Positions 32,409-43,086 of a stretch of DNA of 64,000 nucleotides are shown here, piece after piece. The notes beneath the pieces are model-generated. The model worked only from the letters and a program-made list of their open reading frames with translations, did not search any database and had not been told where the DNA came from. The position numbers and the translations under genes are program-made. Every line of letters starts with the position of its first letter. The stretch's first letter is position 1. Origin of the DNA: Pseudoflavonifractor sp. MSJ-30. GTDB lineage: Bacteria > Bacillota > Clostridia > Oscillospirales > Oscillospiraceae. The DNA is taken from positions 61,329 through 125,328 of the forward strand of contig NZ_JAHLPU010000018.1 in the NCBI RefSeq assembly GCF_018918045.1. The letters run 5' to 3'.

Positions 32409-34286
32409 TCATTCGCTGTCTTCCTCGCCATAGCCATCGGTAAGCGCGGTAGCGGATGCCTCGGAAAGCTCTCTGCCCTCCATCATGTCCGCAAACTGCG
32501 CCCCGGTCATGGTCTCATGCTCCATAAGGTAGGATACCACCTGCTGCAGCTTGTCGCCGTCCTTTTCGAGAATGGCCTTGCAGTCTTCATAGGCCCGGTC
32601 GATAAGAGATTTGACCTCCTCATCAATGGTTCCGGCCACTTTCTCGGAGTAGCTCTTGGTATTCTGGTAGTCCCGGCCGATGAAGACCTCGCCGTCGTCC
32701 AGATAGGAGACTGTGCCCAGTTTTTCGCACATACCATAGCGGGCTACCATATCCTTTGCGAGCTTGGTCGCCCGGTCAATGTCGTTGGACGCACCCACGG
32801 AGATGTCGCCTACATACAGGGCCTCAGCCACACGGCCGCCCAGCAGACCCACGATCTGCTCATACATTTCGTTTCGGGTCAGGTTGGAGGAATCGTCCTT
32901 GGGCAGATACCAGGTAGCTCCCAGACTTCTGCCGCGGGGCACAATGGAAATCTGACGCACGGGGTCGTGGGAGGGCAGCCGGTACATAGCCACGGCGTGG
33001 CCCGCTTCGTGGATGGCGGTGGTCTTCAGATCCCGGCGGGACTGCACATGGCTCTTCTTGGCGGGACCCGCCACGATCTTCATCAGCGCCTCGTTGATGT
33101 CCTCCATATTCAGCACAGGCCGGTTCTCCCGGGCCGCCAGAATAGCGGCCTCATTCAGAAGATTGCTCAGATCCGCACCGGTAAAGCCGGAGGTTGCCCG
33201 GGCAATGGTGCGCAGATTGACAGAGGAATCCAGCTTCTTGTCTCTGGAATGGACCTTTAGAATCTCCTCACGGCCCTTTACATCCGGGGCGTTGACCTGA
33301 ATCTGCCGGTCAAACCGTCCGGGTCGCAGCAAGGCAGGATCCAAAATATCCGGCCGGTTGGTGGCGGCAAGGACGATAATGCCCTCGGTATGGCCGAAGC
33401 CGTCCATCTCCACCAGCAGCTGGTTCAGGGTCTGCTCCTTTTCATCGTGGCCGCCGCCGAGACCTGTTCCGCGCTTGCGGCCCACGGCGTCGATCTCGTC
33501 AATGAAAATAATGGAAGGAGCCAGCTTCTTCGCCTGCTCAAACAGGTCGCGGACACGGCTGGCGCCCACGCCCACATACATTTCAACGAAATCAGATCCG
33601 GAAATGGAGAGAAACTGGACCCCCGCCTCTCCGGCTACTGCCCGGGCAAGCAGGGTCTTGCCGGTGCCCGGAGGACCTACCAGCAGAATGCCGTGGGGAA
33701 TGCGCGCGCCGATGTCGGTAAATTTTTTTGGATTGCGAAGGAAGTCTACGATTTCCTCAAGCTCTTCTTTTTCCTCGTCCGCACCGGCAACGTCAGCGAA
33801 AGTCACTTTCTTTCCGTCCGGCACGCCCAGAACAGTTCTGGCTCTGCCGAAGTTTGCCATAGGATTATTGCCATTCATGCGGCCCATGATCAGGGTCCAC
33901 AAAACCAGCAGAACCGCGCCCACAATCAGCAGCGGGAACACAATATCATAGGCTGTAAAACTCTTTGTGGGAATAAAATCATAGCTTTCCAGAATGCCCT
34001 TATCATGCTGTTGCTGGAAAAGGCTCTCATACTCGCTGCGGAACTGCTCCGGCTGGGCCAGATTGGTCCTGATCTCCGTGCGGCCGTTCACCGGGCTGCG
34101 CAGCTCCAGGGTAATGGTGTTGTCCTTCACCACAAAACTCTTGACCTGCTCCTGCTGAAACAGCTCCACGACCCTGGAATAGGGCACGGAGTCGGTGGTC
34201 CCGCTCATAAGGCCGCTGGCCCAGGAAAGAACCAGAAACAGAACCACCAGATACAGAATGGTTGGAATGAACTTACGATAATTCAA
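32409..34286 (-). CDS. ftsH: ATP-dependent zinc metalloprotease FtsH
   Basis: This 625-residue membrane protease has two N-terminal helices (about 8-28 and 113-135) around a periplasm-side domain. The AAA ATPase has Walker A GPPGTGKT and [12 protein letters not shown], and the zinc site is HEAGH. It degrades membrane and short-lived proteins. The start is a TTG, 11 bases after AAGGAG. It is the last gene of the operon, after hpt, the usual Firmicutes tilS-hpt-ftsH order. Confidence 0.97.
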   Translation of the reverse strand: MNYRKFIPTILYLVVLFLVLSWASGLMSGTTDSVPYSRVVELFQQEQVKSFVVKDNTITLELRSPVNGRTEIRTNLAQPEQFRSEYESLFQQQHDKGILESYDFIPTKSFTAYDIVFPLLIVGAVLLVLWTLIMGRMNGNNPMANFGRARTVLGVPDGKKVTFADVAGADEEKEELEEIVDFLRNPKKFTDIGARIPHGILLVGPPGTGKTLLARAVAGEAGVQFLSISGSDFVEMYVGVGASRVRDLFEQAKKLAPSIIFIDEIDAVGRKRGTGLGGGHDEKEQTLNQLLVEMDGFGHTEGIIVLAATNRPDILDPALLRPGRFDRQIQVNAPDVKGREEILKVHSRDKKLDSSVNLRTIARATSGFTGADLSNLLNEAAILAARENRPVLNMEDINEALMKIVAGPAKKSHVQSRRDLKTTAIHEAGHAVAMYRLPSHDPVRQISIVPRGRSLGATWYLPKDDSSNLTRNEMYEQIVGLLGGRVAEALYVGDISVGASNDIDRATKLAKDMVARYGMCEKLGTVSYLDDGEVFIGRDYQNTKSYSEKVAGTIDEEVKSLIDRAYEDCKAILEKDGDKLQQVVSYLMEHETMTGAQFADMMEGRELSEASATALTDGYGEEDSE

Positions 34287-34312
34287 TGCTGCAAAAACTC
34301 CTTATTTCTCGC

Positions 34313-34855
34313 TCAGGCCCCATAGGCCTCAGGTTTCAGAACGCCGATATAGGGCAGATTTCGGTAATGCTCGTTATAATCCAGGCCATAGCCCACCACA
34401 AACTCATTGGGGACAGTATAGCCAACATAGTCGGCCTTCAAAGTAATGCCGGGTTTCCGCCGCTCGGGCTTATCCAGGAAGGTGCAGATCTTCAGGGATG
34501 CGGGCTCCTTGGAAAGCAGATGACGATAGGTAAAATCCAGAGAGCTGCCGGTATCGTAGATATCCTCCAGAATCAATACATGGCGGCCCTTGATATCGGA
34601 ACCGATATCCCGCTTCACCACCATATTGCCGGTGGAGGTCGTACCCGCATAGGAGGATATCCACATAAAGTCCATCTGACAGGGAGTCTTGATCTGCCGG
34701 ATCATATCGGCATAGAAGACGACAACGCCCTTAAGGACACCAACAATAATGGGGTCCTTGCCCTGATAGTCCCGGGTCAGCTCCTCGCCCAGCTCCTGAA
34801 TGCGCTGCCGAATCTGCTCCTCTGTGATCAGAACCTTCAAAATATCTTTTTCCAT
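34313..34855 (-). CDS. hpt: Hypoxanthine phosphoribosyltransferase
   Basis: This 180-residue purine-salvage enzyme makes IMP/GMP from hypoxanthine/guanine and PRPP. The PRPP-binding motif is VLILEDIYDTGSSL, with VGVLKGVVVFYADM before it and the C-terminal DYNEHYRNLPYIGVL. It lies between tilS and ftsH. Confidence 0.96.
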   Translation of the reverse strand: MEKDILKVLITEEQIRQRIQELGEELTRDYQGKDPIIVGVLKGVVVFYADMIRQIKTPCQMDFMWISSYAGTTSTGNMVVKRDIGSDIKGRHVLILEDIYDTGSSLDFTYRHLLSKEPASLKICTFLDKPERRKPGITLKADYVGYTVPNEFVVGYGLDYNEHYRNLPYIGVLKPEAYGA

Positions 34856-34870
34856 GATTTGACCTCCGTT

Positions 34871-36130
34871 TTATTCCTCTGTGAGAGTGACCCGCACCGC
34901 GGGAAGGGTTCCGGCGCAGAATCGAACGTCCGCACCCAGACCAAAAACCGCCAGCACTCCCCGGTCATCCGCCAGCACAGGGAGCTGTGCCCGGCGGGCT
35001 GCGGGGATCTTACGGTCGATATACATTTTTTTCAGGCTCTTCGTGCCGCCGGAAAGCCGCATTTCGTCCCCTGTCCGGCGGCTCCGAATAATCAGCGTCC
35101 CCTCCGGCTTCACCAAAAAGCTGTCCGGCTTTTCGTCCAAGTCAGCGGCTGCTTCGCAGGAAAAAAGAAGATTCCCGATTTGTGTTGTACCCGGAACAGC
35201 AAGCGCCGTCTCGGGAATCCCCGCCGTGTCTTCTATACGAACCAGCCTGCCATATTCCCGTCCGATGGTCACTCCGCCCGGGAACTGCATCCTTGCCGAC
35301 GGTCTCCGGTGGAAGACAAGCTGCTCAGCCTGTAAAATATGGGACTGTTCCGGCTCTTTAACGCCGGAATGTTTGAGAAACCGTTCCAGCGCCCTTCTGC
35401 GGAGGGCTGGCTCCATGGCCCGCAGCTCCAAAACCTCCGGAAGTCTGTCCGGAATGTCTGCCTGCAGGCAGCTTTCATCCTGCCGCAGCAGCAGTGCCAT
35501 GGAGGAAAGATTCTCTCCTATTTTGGGGTTCTCTGCCCGCAGAAGCGGCATGATCTCCCGGCGCACACGGTTGCGCAGAAACGCGTCTGAGCCGTTGGAG
35601 CTATCCTCCACGTGGGGCAAGGCATATTCTGCCAGGAATTTTTCCACTTCCGCCCGGGTGACTGTCAGCATAGGGCGAATCACATTCCCGCTGACCGGAG
35701 CAATGGCCCCCAGTCCTTTCAGGCCGGTACCGCGAATCATACGCATAAGCACCGTCTCGGCATTGTCGTCCGCCGTATGCGCGGTGGCGACTTTGCCGGG
35801 AAGCGCGCGCAAAAAAGCATACCTCGCGTCCCGGGCAGCAGCCTCCAGCCCTTTTTTTCCGGGGATGATCACCCCGCTGCCCACATGGAGCGGGATATCA
35901 TAGCGACCGCAGAATTCTCGGACAAAATCCTCATCCCGATCCGACTCCTCCCCCCGAAGGTGATGGTTAAAATGGGCAGCCTCCAGCTCAATCTCCAGCT
36001 CGTCTTTCAACAGGTACAGGGCAAACAGCAGCGCAACGGAATCCGCGCCGCCGGATACCGCCGCCGTCACCCGGTCCCCCGGCGTGATCAGGGCGTATTC
36101 CCTGTTAAAGGCACGCAGTTTATTCAGCAT
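34871..36130 (-). CDS. tilS: tRNA(Ile)-lysidine synthase TilS
   Basis: This 419-residue enzyme makes lysidine at C34 of tRNA-Ile(CAU) using ATP and lysine. The PP-loop SGGADS is near residue 28; HFNHHLRGEESDRD and GTGLKGLGAI follow. I use the ATG at 36130, which overlaps the end of dnaB by 11 bases and follows GGGAGTGG. Confidence 0.94.
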   Translation of the reverse strand: MLNKLRAFNREYALITPGDRVTAAVSGGADSVALLFALYLLKDELEIELEAAHFNHHLRGEESDRDEDFVREFCGRYDIPLHVGSGVIIPGKKGLEAAARDARYAFLRALPGKVATAHTADDNAETVLMRMIRGTGLKGLGAIAPVSGNVIRPMLTVTRAEVEKFLAEYALPHVEDSSNGSDAFLRNRVRREIMPLLRAENPKIGENLSSMALLLRQDESCLQADIPDRLPEVLELRAMEPALRRRALERFLKHSGVKEPEQSHILQAEQLVFHRRPSARMQFPGGVTIGREYGRLVRIEDTAGIPETALAVPGTTQIGNLLFSCEAAADLDEKPDSFLVKPEGTLIIRSRRTGDEMRLSGGTKSLKKMYIDRKIPAARRAQLPVLADDRGVLAVFGLGADVRFCAGTLPAVRVTLTEE

Positions 36131-37457
36131 GCTTCCACTCCCGATCCGCAAAGGACTGGTACTGACCCACCCACTGGAGCTTTACCGTACCGGTCTCGCC
36201 GTGACGGTTTTTTGCAACAATGCATTCCGCCGTACCCGTCTCCTCGGTGTTCGGATTATAATATTCGTCCCGATACAAAAACATAACGGAGTCCGCATCC
36301 TGCTCGATAGCGCCGGATTCTCGAAGGTCCGAAAGGATAGGCCGTTTATCCGTCCGGCTCTCCACCGCACGGGACAGCTGGCTCAGGCAGATCACAGGCA
36401 CATTCAGTTCCTTTGCCATGATCTTCAAAGACCGGGAAATTTCGCCGACAACAACAACACGGTTCTCACTGTTCTTTCCGTAGCCGGAGCCCTGCATCAG
36501 CTGCAGATAGTCGATAATGATGAGGCCCAGGTTGTCCAGCCGGCGGCATTTTGCATTGATGTCGGCCACGGTGATGGTGGGATTGTCATCAATGCGAATA
36601 TCCATCCGGCTCAGATCCGAAGCGCCCATGCAGATCTTATTCCACTCATCCTCGCTGAGCTTGCCGGTTGCCAGCTTCTGCATTTCCACATAGCTTTTAT
36701 TGGCAAGCATACGCATGGCCAACTGCTCTCTGGACATTTCCAGGTTGAAAATGGCAACCGTTTTGTTATAGTTGCTGGCGACATTCACCCCGATATTCAG
36801 AGCAAACGCGGACTTACCCATAGCGGGACGGGCTGCGATCAGCAAAAGATCGGATTTGTTCAGTCCATTGATTTTGGTATCCAGGTCCCGCAGACCTGTG
36901 GACATACCCGCAATGGCGGAGTCGGACTTGGACAGCTCATTCAGGTGGTCGAAAACCCGATGCATGGTCGTTCCGATATGCTCCAGGCTATCGCCCCGCT
37001 CGCCCTTGCGCAGAGCGTAGATCTTTTTTTCAGCGGACTCCAGAATTTCTCCGGCAGTACCGGTCTGGTCATAGACCATCTCGGTAATATCCCCTGCCGC
37101 CTGGCCCAGGCCCCGGAGCATGGCCTTTTCCTGGACAATATTGGCATACCGCACGGCATTGGCAGCGGTAGGCGTAATTTCCATGAGCTGCTTCACATAT
37201 TCCAGAGAATTCTCGTGGTAGTAGCCCAGCTCCTTCAGCTTGTCCAGAATGGTAATGGGGTCAATGGTCTCCGAGAAGTTGAACATGGTATAGACCGTTT
37301 CATAGATCTCCCGGTTCTGCTCCTGGTAGAAATCCTCCGGCTTCAGAATGCCGATAATATCCGAAATGCAGCGGCTGTCGATGAGAATAGAGCCGAGAAC
37401 GGCCTGCTCCGCCTCCAGAGACTGGGGCTGCTGTCTGGCCATCAATTCTTCATCCAT
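36120..37457 (-). CDS. dnaB: Replicative DNA helicase DnaB
   Basis: This 445-residue hexameric helicase has the N-terminal DnaB domain (PQSLEAEQAVLGSIL) and the RecA-like domain with Walker A ARPAMGKSAFA and GLIIIDYLQLM. It follows rplI by 31 bases. Confidence 0.97.
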   Translation of the reverse strand: MDEELMARQQPQSLEAEQAVLGSILIDSRCISDIIGILKPEDFYQEQNREIYETVYTMFNFSETIDPITILDKLKELGYYHENSLEYVKQLMEITPTAANAVRYANIVQEKAMLRGLGQAAGDITEMVYDQTGTAGEILESAEKKIYALRKGERGDSLEHIGTTMHRVFDHLNELSKSDSAIAGMSTGLRDLDTKINGLNKSDLLLIAARPAMGKSAFALNIGVNVASNYNKTVAIFNLEMSREQLAMRMLANKSYVEMQKLATGKLSEDEWNKICMGASDLSRMDIRIDDNPTITVADINAKCRRLDNLGLIIIDYLQLMQGSGYGKNSENRVVVVGEISRSLKIMAKELNVPVICLSQLSRAVESRTDKRPILSDLRESGAIEQDADSVMFLYRDEYYNPNTEETGTAECIVAKNRHGETGTVKLQWVGQYQSFADREWKHAE

Positions 37458-37488
37458 GGTCTCTCTCCTTTTTGCGGGTAGGGTTCTT

Positions 37489-37935
37489 TTAGATTTCCTC
37501 GATCTTGACCGTCAGAGGCGCGGTGATTTCATAGCCAAGCTTGCAGGTCACGGTATAGGTGCCCACATTTTTAATGGCGTCGTTGATCACAATCTTCCGC
37601 TTATCCAGAGCAATACCGGTCTTTGCCTTCAAAGCATCGGCAATTTCCTGATTGGTAACGGAGCCGAAGAGACGGCCGTTTCCGCCGCCCTTGGCGTTCA
37701 CAACGACAGTCATCTCCCGCAGCTTCCGGGAAACCTCCATTGCCTCAGCCTTTTCCTTGGCAATGCGCTCCTGGGTGGCTTTATCGTTCATGCGCATGGT
37801 ATTGACAGCATCGGCAGTGGCCTCAATGGCGATCTTTCTGGGCAGCATGTAGTTCCGGGCATAGCCGTCGGAAACCTCCAGCATCTGGCCCTTCTTGCCC
37901 TTTCCACGAACATCCTGCAACAAAATAACTTTCAT
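37489..37935 (-). CDS. rplI: Ribosomal protein bL9
   Basis: This 148-residue protein has the bL9 N-terminal RNA-binding domain ([33 protein letters not shown]) and C-terminal domain ([14 protein letters not shown]). The ATG at 37935 gives the standard N-terminus. Confidence 0.97.
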   Translation of the reverse strand: MKVILLQDVRGKGKKGQMLEVSDGYARNYMLPRKIAIEATADAVNTMRMNDKATQERIAKEKAEAMEVSRKLREMTVVVNAKGGGNGRLFGSVTNQEIADALKAKTGIALDKRKIVINDAIKNVGTYTVTCKLGYEITAPLTVKIEEI

Positions 37936-37948
37936 TTTCTGATTCTCC

Positions 37949-39916
37949 TTATTCTTCATAGAAAGCGTCAATGGACGCGATCAGTTTGTCCAGTGCATCC
38001 TTTACGGTTACGCCCTGCATTTGCGCTCCGGCTGTGGCAGCGTTGCCGCCGCCGCCCAGAGGCTCCAGAATCATCTGCACATTGGCCGTGCCGATGCTGC
38101 GGGCGGAAATAATGGTCACGTCTCCATCGGGATACAGCACGAAAGAGGCGGTAATGCCGGAAATATTCAAAAGCTCATCGGCTGCCTGGGCGGCAAGGAT
38201 CCGGTTTGTGGTCTGTTCCAGCGCCGCAATAGCCAGATCGTCCCGATAGAGCTTGGCCTCCTTGATGATCTGGTATTTCTCCAAAGTATCGTGGAAGTCA
38301 TTTTGCAGAAGCAGCTTTACTTCTGTGGTATCCGCGCCTATGCGGCGCAGGACCGCGGCGGCCTCAAAGGTCCGTTCGCCGGTTCGGACGTTAAAGAACT
38401 TGGTGTCCAGGCAGATACCGGCCATCAGGCTCTTTGCCTCAATGGGCAGCACATCCCGGCTCTCCACGGCATAACTCACCAGTTCCGTCACCAGTTCGCA
38501 GGCGGAAGAAGCGTAGGTCTCGTGAAGGTTGACCACCACGGGATTGATATAATCCGCTGCCCGGCGGTGATGATCCACCACGCACACCTTGGAAATAGCC
38601 TCCAACAGGGGCTGGAACTCCACCTGATCCGGTCGGTTGGTATCCACGACGATCAGGATGCTCTTATTATCGCAAGCCAGCAGCGCGTCCTGACCGGACA
38701 GGAAGATATCCCGATATTCCGGTACGCCCCGCAGCTCGTCCAGCAGTCTTGGGCAGGCATTGTGCTCCAGATCAATAACAATGCTGGCCTTTTTCCCCTT
38801 CTTCCGGCACAGGCAATTAATGCCCACCGCCGCGCCAAGGGAATCCAGGTCCGCGTTTTTATGGCCCATGATGAATACATGGTCGCTCTGCGCGATCAGC
38901 TCCATCATGGAATTGGCGGTTACCCGGGAACGGACCTTGCTGCGGTACTCCGTCTCCTTGCTGCGGCCGCCGTAGAAATCAAAATTGAACCGATCCTTGA
39001 TAACGGCCTGATCGCCGCCCCGGCTCAGGGCCATTTCAATACTCAGGGCCGCAAAGCTGTACCCCTCCTCAAAGTCCGCGCCGTCCACACCCAGGCCGAT
39101 GGAAATGGAGGCAGCCAGGCCGGAAGGACTTTGGATCTTATGGATCTTCTCCAGCAAGGAGAACTTGTCCGCCTTGGCCCGGTCCAGGTCCCGCTTTTCA
39201 AAAATGAACAGAAAACGATTCCGCTCCAGACGGCGCAGAAGTCCCCGGTACTCTTCCGTCCACTGGGTAATGGTGTCGTTCAGGTTGGCGTTGAGCTTGG
39301 AAATGGCGCTCTCCGTCAGGTTCTGAGTCATCTCCTCGTAATTATCAATCAGAATAATGGCGACTACAGGGCGGGAACGAATGTATTCGTCCCGAATCTG
39401 GTACATCTCCGTCAGGTCGCTCAAATACAGCACACCCAGGCGGTTGTCGGATCCCCGCAGGATGCTGCCGTAGACCCGGTAGCGGCGGCCATTCAGGGTC
39501 ACATCCCGAGGTGCTTCATTTTTTCCTTCGGTGAGAAAGTCCAGGGACGCACCCGGCAGAATATCCTCCAGTTTTTCATCCACCATGGCATTCAAGCCGC
39601 CGGTCAGCTTGGAAAAGCGAAAATTCTCCCAGGTAACGCTGCCGGTATCCATCTGCACCATGAGTGCGGGAAGCGGGCCATCCCCCTTGCAGGCACTTTC
39701 CAGTGTATCGGGATCCGATTGCAGGTACTGAGCAAGCATATGCTTCCGGTGATTCCGCTCCACCAGATAGAAAGTCAGGGTAAGCAAAGCAACAGCCAGT
39801 TCGCCAATGCCCAGCCAGGTATGCCCCGTCAGAAAGGACAGGGCACAGAAGCAGAAAAGTATGAAGAAATAGATGCCCTTTCCGGGCTTCAGCAACCGCT
39901 CCAGCTTTTTATCCAT
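37949..39916 (-). CDS. gdpP: Cyclic-di-AMP phosphodiesterase GdpP
   Basis: This 655-residue membrane protein has two N-terminal helices (about 13-55), a PAS-like domain, a degenerate GGDEF domain (about 170-300) and DHH-DHHA1 domains. Motifs [10 protein letters not shown] and VDHHRR show the phosphodiesterase site. It degrades c-di-AMP, which controls osmolyte and cell-wall balance. The gdpP-rplI-dnaB order is standard in Firmicutes. Confidence 0.95.
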   Translation of the reverse strand: MDKKLERLLKPGKGIYFFILFCFCALSFLTGHTWLGIGELAVALLTLTFYLVERNHRKHMLAQYLQSDPDTLESACKGDGPLPALMVQMDTGSVTWENFRFSKLTGGLNAMVDEKLEDILPGASLDFLTEGKNEAPRDVTLNGRRYRVYGSILRGSDNRLGVLYLSDLTEMYQIRDEYIRSRPVVAIILIDNYEEMTQNLTESAISKLNANLNDTITQWTEEYRGLLRRLERNRFLFIFEKRDLDRAKADKFSLLEKIHKIQSPSGLAASISIGLGVDGADFEEGYSFAALSIEMALSRGGDQAVIKDRFNFDFYGGRSKETEYRSKVRSRVTANSMMELIAQSDHVFIMGHKNADLDSLGAAVGINCLCRKKGKKASIVIDLEHNACPRLLDELRGVPEYRDIFLSGQDALLACDNKSILIVVDTNRPDQVEFQPLLEAISKVCVVDHHRRAADYINPVVVNLHETYASSACELVTELVSYAVESRDVLPIEAKSLMAGICLDTKFFNVRTGERTFEAAAVLRRIGADTTEVKLLLQNDFHDTLEKYQIIKEAKLYRDDLAIAALEQTTNRILAAQAADELLNISGITASFVLYPDGDVTIISARSIGTANVQMILEPLGGGGNAATAGAQMQGVTVKDALDKLIASIDAFYEE

Positions 39917-39964
39917 AGTCTGCTCCTTTCCGCTAGCCGCTTGACCGAATCCATAGGTTCATTT

Positions 39965-39993
39965 ATTATAGCAAAAAGAGTACGCTCGCGCAA
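39965..39993 (-). promoter_or_regulatory. Promoter of the gdpP-ftsH operon
   Basis: On the minus strand a -35 TTGCGC (39993-39988) and a -10 TATAAT (39970-39965) with a 17-base spacer. Confidence 0.75.
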
Positions 39994-40063
39994 CTGTTTT
40001 TCTGATCAAATTCGCCGTAAAAAAATGTTTACGAAAATAAATGTATACTTTTATCCGGGAGTG

Positions 40064-40072
40064 TGCTATACT
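40064..40072 (+). promoter_or_regulatory. Extended -10 promoter of the structured RNA / rnjA leader
   Basis: TGCTATACT (40064-40072) is an extended -10 element; the -35 region is poor. Confidence 0.5.
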
Positions 40073-40078
40073 ATGCAT

Positions 40079-40305
40079 CGAATTGCGCGGGTAGGCAGAC
40101 CCGGCAGACAAATATAGACCGGCATTTGAAGGCCGCTGTGAAGAGCAGAGGTTCCGTTTCCGCCCCGCATACGCCCATGGGCACACAGGCGAGGGCAGGC
40201 AGAACACAACATTGCTTTTCGGTTATATATGTGGGCGCTGCCCGGAGAAAAACGAAGCGTTACAGGGCTTCCGATTCCCGGCTCGGCCGCTTTGTTTGCT
40301 ATGTA
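40079..40305 (+). ncRNA. Rod-shaped structured RNA, possibly 6S RNA
   Basis: The two halves pair over their whole length. GGCAGACAAA (40103-40112) pairs with TTTGTTTGCT (40291-40300). CCGGC (40119-40123) pairs with GCTCGG (40281-40286). CTGT (40136-40139) pairs with ACAG (40262-40265). CGTTTCCG (40155-40162) pairs with CGG/AAACG (40243-40254), and CGCCCA (40172-40177) with TGGGCG (40232-40237). An unpaired central region (40140-40154 against 40255-40261) resembles the 6S bubble. It could instead be a regulatory leader of rnjA. No plausible protein is encoded here. Confidence 0.45.
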
Positions 40306-40312
40306 ATTTGAT

Positions 40313-40362
40313 GGGAATCTCTGAATTGTTCAGGGTCCCCTTGTGTTCTATTTGTTATTTTT
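40313..40362 (+). terminator. Hairpin and T-rich tract after the structured RNA
   Basis: GGGA..CTGAA (40313-40325) pairs with TTCAG..TCCC (40329-40339), with a small internal loop. A T-rich stretch follows before the rnjA ribosome-binding site. It could end the structured RNA or attenuate rnjA. Confidence 0.45.
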
Positions 40363-40382
40363 GAAAGGAGATTTCACACAAA

Positions 40383-42038
40383 TTGGCTGAAAAACTGAAA
40401 ATTATCCCTCTGGGTGGACTGGACGAAATCGGTAAAAACATCACCGTTTTGGAATATGGCAAGGATATGATCGTCGTGGACTGCGGCGTGGGCTTCCCGG
40501 ATGAGGACATGTACGGCGTGGATCTGGTGATTCCCGACTTTTCCTATCTGGTGGCAAACCAGAAGAAACTGCGGGGTATGTTCATCACCCACGGCCACGA
40601 GGACCACATCGGCTCCATCCCCTACTGCATGAAACAGGTAAACTGCCCCATCCACGGCACCGCCATGACCAATGGTCTGATCAAGTTGAAGCTGGAGGAG
40701 CACCATCTGGCGGATTCCGTAAAGCTGATCACCCACAAGCCCGGTGACGTGGTCAAGGCCGGATGCTTCAGCGTGGAATTCATCCATGTAAACCACTCCA
40801 TTGCCGACGCTGTAGCCTTTGCCATCAAAACCCCTGTGGGTACCGTGGTCATGACCGGTGACTTTAAGATCGACCCCACCTCCTCTGACGGCATGATGAA
40901 CCTGGCCCGGCTGGGCGAGCTGGGCAATCAGGGCGTTCTGGCCCTGCTGGCCGACTCCACAAATGTGGAGCGCCAGGGCTATACCCCCAGCGAAAATGTT
41001 GTGGCCGAAAGTCTGGACCGGCAGTTCCGCAACTGCGACCAGCGCATCATCATCACCACCTTCGCCTCCAACATGCACCGCATCCAGAGCGTTATCTCCA
41101 CCGCGCAGCGCTACGGCCGCAAGGTGGCCGTTACCGGGCGCAGCATGGAGAATATGCTGAAGGTCGCCCAGGAGCTGGGCTACCTGAAGGTCAAGCAGGG
41201 CACCATCGTGGACCTGAACACCATCAAGAGTATCCCCAAAAACAAGCTGGTCATTGTCTCCACCGGCTCCCAGGGTGAGAATATGTCCGCACTGTACCGG
41301 ATGGCATTCTCCACCCACAAACAGGTGGACGTTACCTCCGGAGACCGGATCATCATCTCCGCTTCTGCCATTCCCGGAAACGAAAAGGCCATTTCCCGAA
41401 TCATCAACGAGCTTTATCGGAAGGGTGCCGACGTGGTTTATGAAAAGAGCGAAGGGCTCCACGTCTCCGGCCACGCCTGCCAGGAGGAGCTGAAGATTAT
41501 CCACGCTTTGGTCAAGCCCCGGTTCTTTATCCCTCTCCATGGTGAACAGCGGCATCTGCAAATCCACGCCAAGCTGGCCCAGTCTATGGGCATGAACCCC
41601 CGGAACATCCACATTGGTGAAATTGGCACCGTGTTCGAGTTCACCGGGAAGTCCTGCAAAGAAAACGGCTCCGTGCCTGCGGGCAAAGTCTTTGTGGACG
41701 GCACCGGTGTGGGCGACGTTGGCAGCGTGGTCCTGCGTGATCGGAAGCACCTGGCCCAGGACGGCATGATCGTTGTCTGCGTCAACCTGAGCAGCCAGGA
41801 TGGCAGCGTGGTCTCCGGCCCGGACATCATCACCAGAGGCTTTATCTATGTAAAGGAATCCGAGGATCTGATGGAGGAACTGAAGACTGTGGCCATGGAG
41901 GCCATTGACCGCTGCCAGCGCAAGCGGGTAAGAGACTGGTCTGCCATTAAGTCCGCCATTAAAAACGACATCAGCGGCTACCTGTTTAAGACCACCAAGC
42001 GCAATCCCATGATCCTGCCTGTTATCATGGAAATCTGA
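40383..42038 (+). CDS. rnj: Ribonuclease J
   Basis: This 551-residue metallo-beta-lactamase/beta-CASP ribonuclease acts in mRNA decay and rRNA processing. Its catalytic motif is THGHEDHIG; FIPLHGEQRHLQ and GTVVMTGDFK are also visible. The start is a TTG, 11 bases after AAAGGAG; there is no in-frame ATG nearby. It has a 300-base structured leader. Confidence 0.95.
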   Translation: MAEKLKIIPLGGLDEIGKNITVLEYGKDMIVVDCGVGFPDEDMYGVDLVIPDFSYLVANQKKLRGMFITHGHEDHIGSIPYCMKQVNCPIHGTAMTNGLIKLKLEEHHLADSVKLITHKPGDVVKAGCFSVEFIHVNHSIADAVAFAIKTPVGTVVMTGDFKIDPTSSDGMMNLARLGELGNQGVLALLADSTNVERQGYTPSENVVAESLDRQFRNCDQRIIITTFASNMHRIQSVISTAQRYGRKVAVTGRSMENMLKVAQELGYLKVKQGTIVDLNTIKSIPKNKLVIVSTGSQGENMSALYRMAFSTHKQVDVTSGDRIIISASAIPGNEKAISRIINELYRKGADVVYEKSEGLHVSGHACQEELKIIHALVKPRFFIPLHGEQRHLQIHAKLAQSMGMNPRNIHIGEIGTVFEFTGKSCKENGSVPAGKVFVDGTGVGDVGSVVLRDRKHLAQDGMIVVCVNLSSQDGSVVSGPDIITRGFIYVKESEDLMEELKTVAMEAIDRCQRKRVRDWSAIKSAIKNDISGYLFKTTKRNPMILPVIMEI

Positions 42039-42043
42039 TTTTT

Positions 42044-42077
42044 CGGGAGCGGCCAGTTCTGCCGCTCCCGATTTTTT
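42044..42077 (+). terminator. Terminator of rnj
   Basis: A perfect 10-bp GC stem (42044-42053 with 42061-42070) is followed by ATTTTTT. Confidence 0.92.
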
Positions 42078-42087
42078 GTGAGGTTTT

Positions 42088-43032
42088 ATGGAAATTTACT
42101 TTGCCCCCATGGAGGGGCTGACGGACAGCGTCTACCGCCGGGGGCATCATAAATATTTTCCCGGTGTGGACAAATACTATATGCCCTTCATCTCCCCCAC
42201 GATCCACCGCAGCCTGACAGAACGGGAAGCCCGGGAGCTTCCTTACGCGGACACTGAATGCTTCACCGCCGTGCCCCAGCTGCTGACCAAAAACGCGGAG
42301 GATTTTCTTTGGGCCGCCCAACAGTGCGCGGACCGGGGCTATAAAGAAGTCAACCTGAATCTGGGCTGCCCTTCGGGAACGGTGTTCTCCAAGGGCAAAG
42401 GCTCCGGGATGCTGCGGGACCCGGACAGTCTGAAAAGGTTTCTGGATGAGATTTACGCCTCCGCTCCCCTGCCCATCTCTCTGAAGACACGACTTGGCGT
42501 GGAAGATCCCCGTGAATTTGAAACGCTGCTGGAGATTTACAATCGTTATCCCGTTTCTCTGCTGATTATTCATCCCCGGGTACGAAAGGCCTTTTATAAC
42601 GGCACCGTGGATATGGTTCAGTTTGAAAAAGCCCTGGCGGAAAGCAAAAATCCCATCTGTTACAATGGAAATCTGTGTGCAAAGGAGGATATCCATTCCT
42701 TCTCCGCTGTGCATCCGGCCGTAGGCAGCGTCATGCTGGGCCGCGGCCTCATTGGCGATCCCGGCATGCTGTCGCCAAACGGTACGGATGCCAAGACACT
42801 GCTTGCTTTTTACGATGAACTGCTGGAACAGTATACCCGCCTCTTCGGCGGCCCAAGAAACGCCATGTTCCGCCTGAAAGAAAACTGGCGCTATCTTCTC
42901 TGCCGCTTTGAGAATGCGGAAAAGCTGGGGAAACGGCTGAAAAAATCCACGGATGTGAACGAATATCGGGCTATTACCCATGAGATCATCCTGAACTGCC
43001 CTATGCGGAAGCAACTGGCGCCAGACTGGTAG
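42088..43032 (+). CDS. tRNA-dihydrouridine synthase
   Basis: This 314-residue FMN enzyme reduces uridines in the tRNA D-loop. The N-terminus (MEIYFAPMEGLTDSVYR) and the active-site Cys region (NLNLGCPSGTVFSKGKGSGML) are typical of Dus. LKTRLGVEDPREFE and IHPRVRKAFYNG follow. The subtype (DusA/B/C) is not clear. The start lies 11 bases after the rnj terminator, so expression may need readthrough or its own weak promoter. Confidence 0.88.
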   Translation: MEIYFAPMEGLTDSVYRRGHHKYFPGVDKYYMPFISPTIHRSLTEREARELPYADTECFTAVPQLLTKNAEDFLWAAQQCADRGYKEVNLNLGCPSGTVFSKGKGSGMLRDPDSLKRFLDEIYASAPLPISLKTRLGVEDPREFETLLEIYNRYPVSLLIIHPRVRKAFYNGTVDMVQFEKALAESKNPICYNGNLCAKEDIHSFSAVHPAVGSVMLGRGLIGDPGMLSPNGTDAKTLLAFYDELLEQYTRLFGGPRNAMFRLKENWRYLLCRFENAEKLGKRLKKSTDVNEYRAITHEIILNCPMRKQLAPDW

Positions 43033-43053
43033 TTCAACCACAAACATAGCAAC

Positions 43054-43080
43054 AGGGCGTGACCAAAGCGGTCACGCCCT
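43054..43080. terminator. Hairpin between convergent dus and hydA
   Basis: A perfect 11-bp stem (43054-43064 with 43070-43080). T tracts are weak on both sides. Confidence 0.65.
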
Positions 43081-43086
43081 TGAAAT

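Noticed and set aside
38021..40117. A 698-codon plus-strand frame opposite gdpP
   Set aside because: Shadow of gdpP; no recognisable protein features.
40063..40311. An 82-codon plus-strand frame in the structured RNA
   Set aside because: Arg-rich, no ribosome-binding site, and the sequence forms a long pairing rod.
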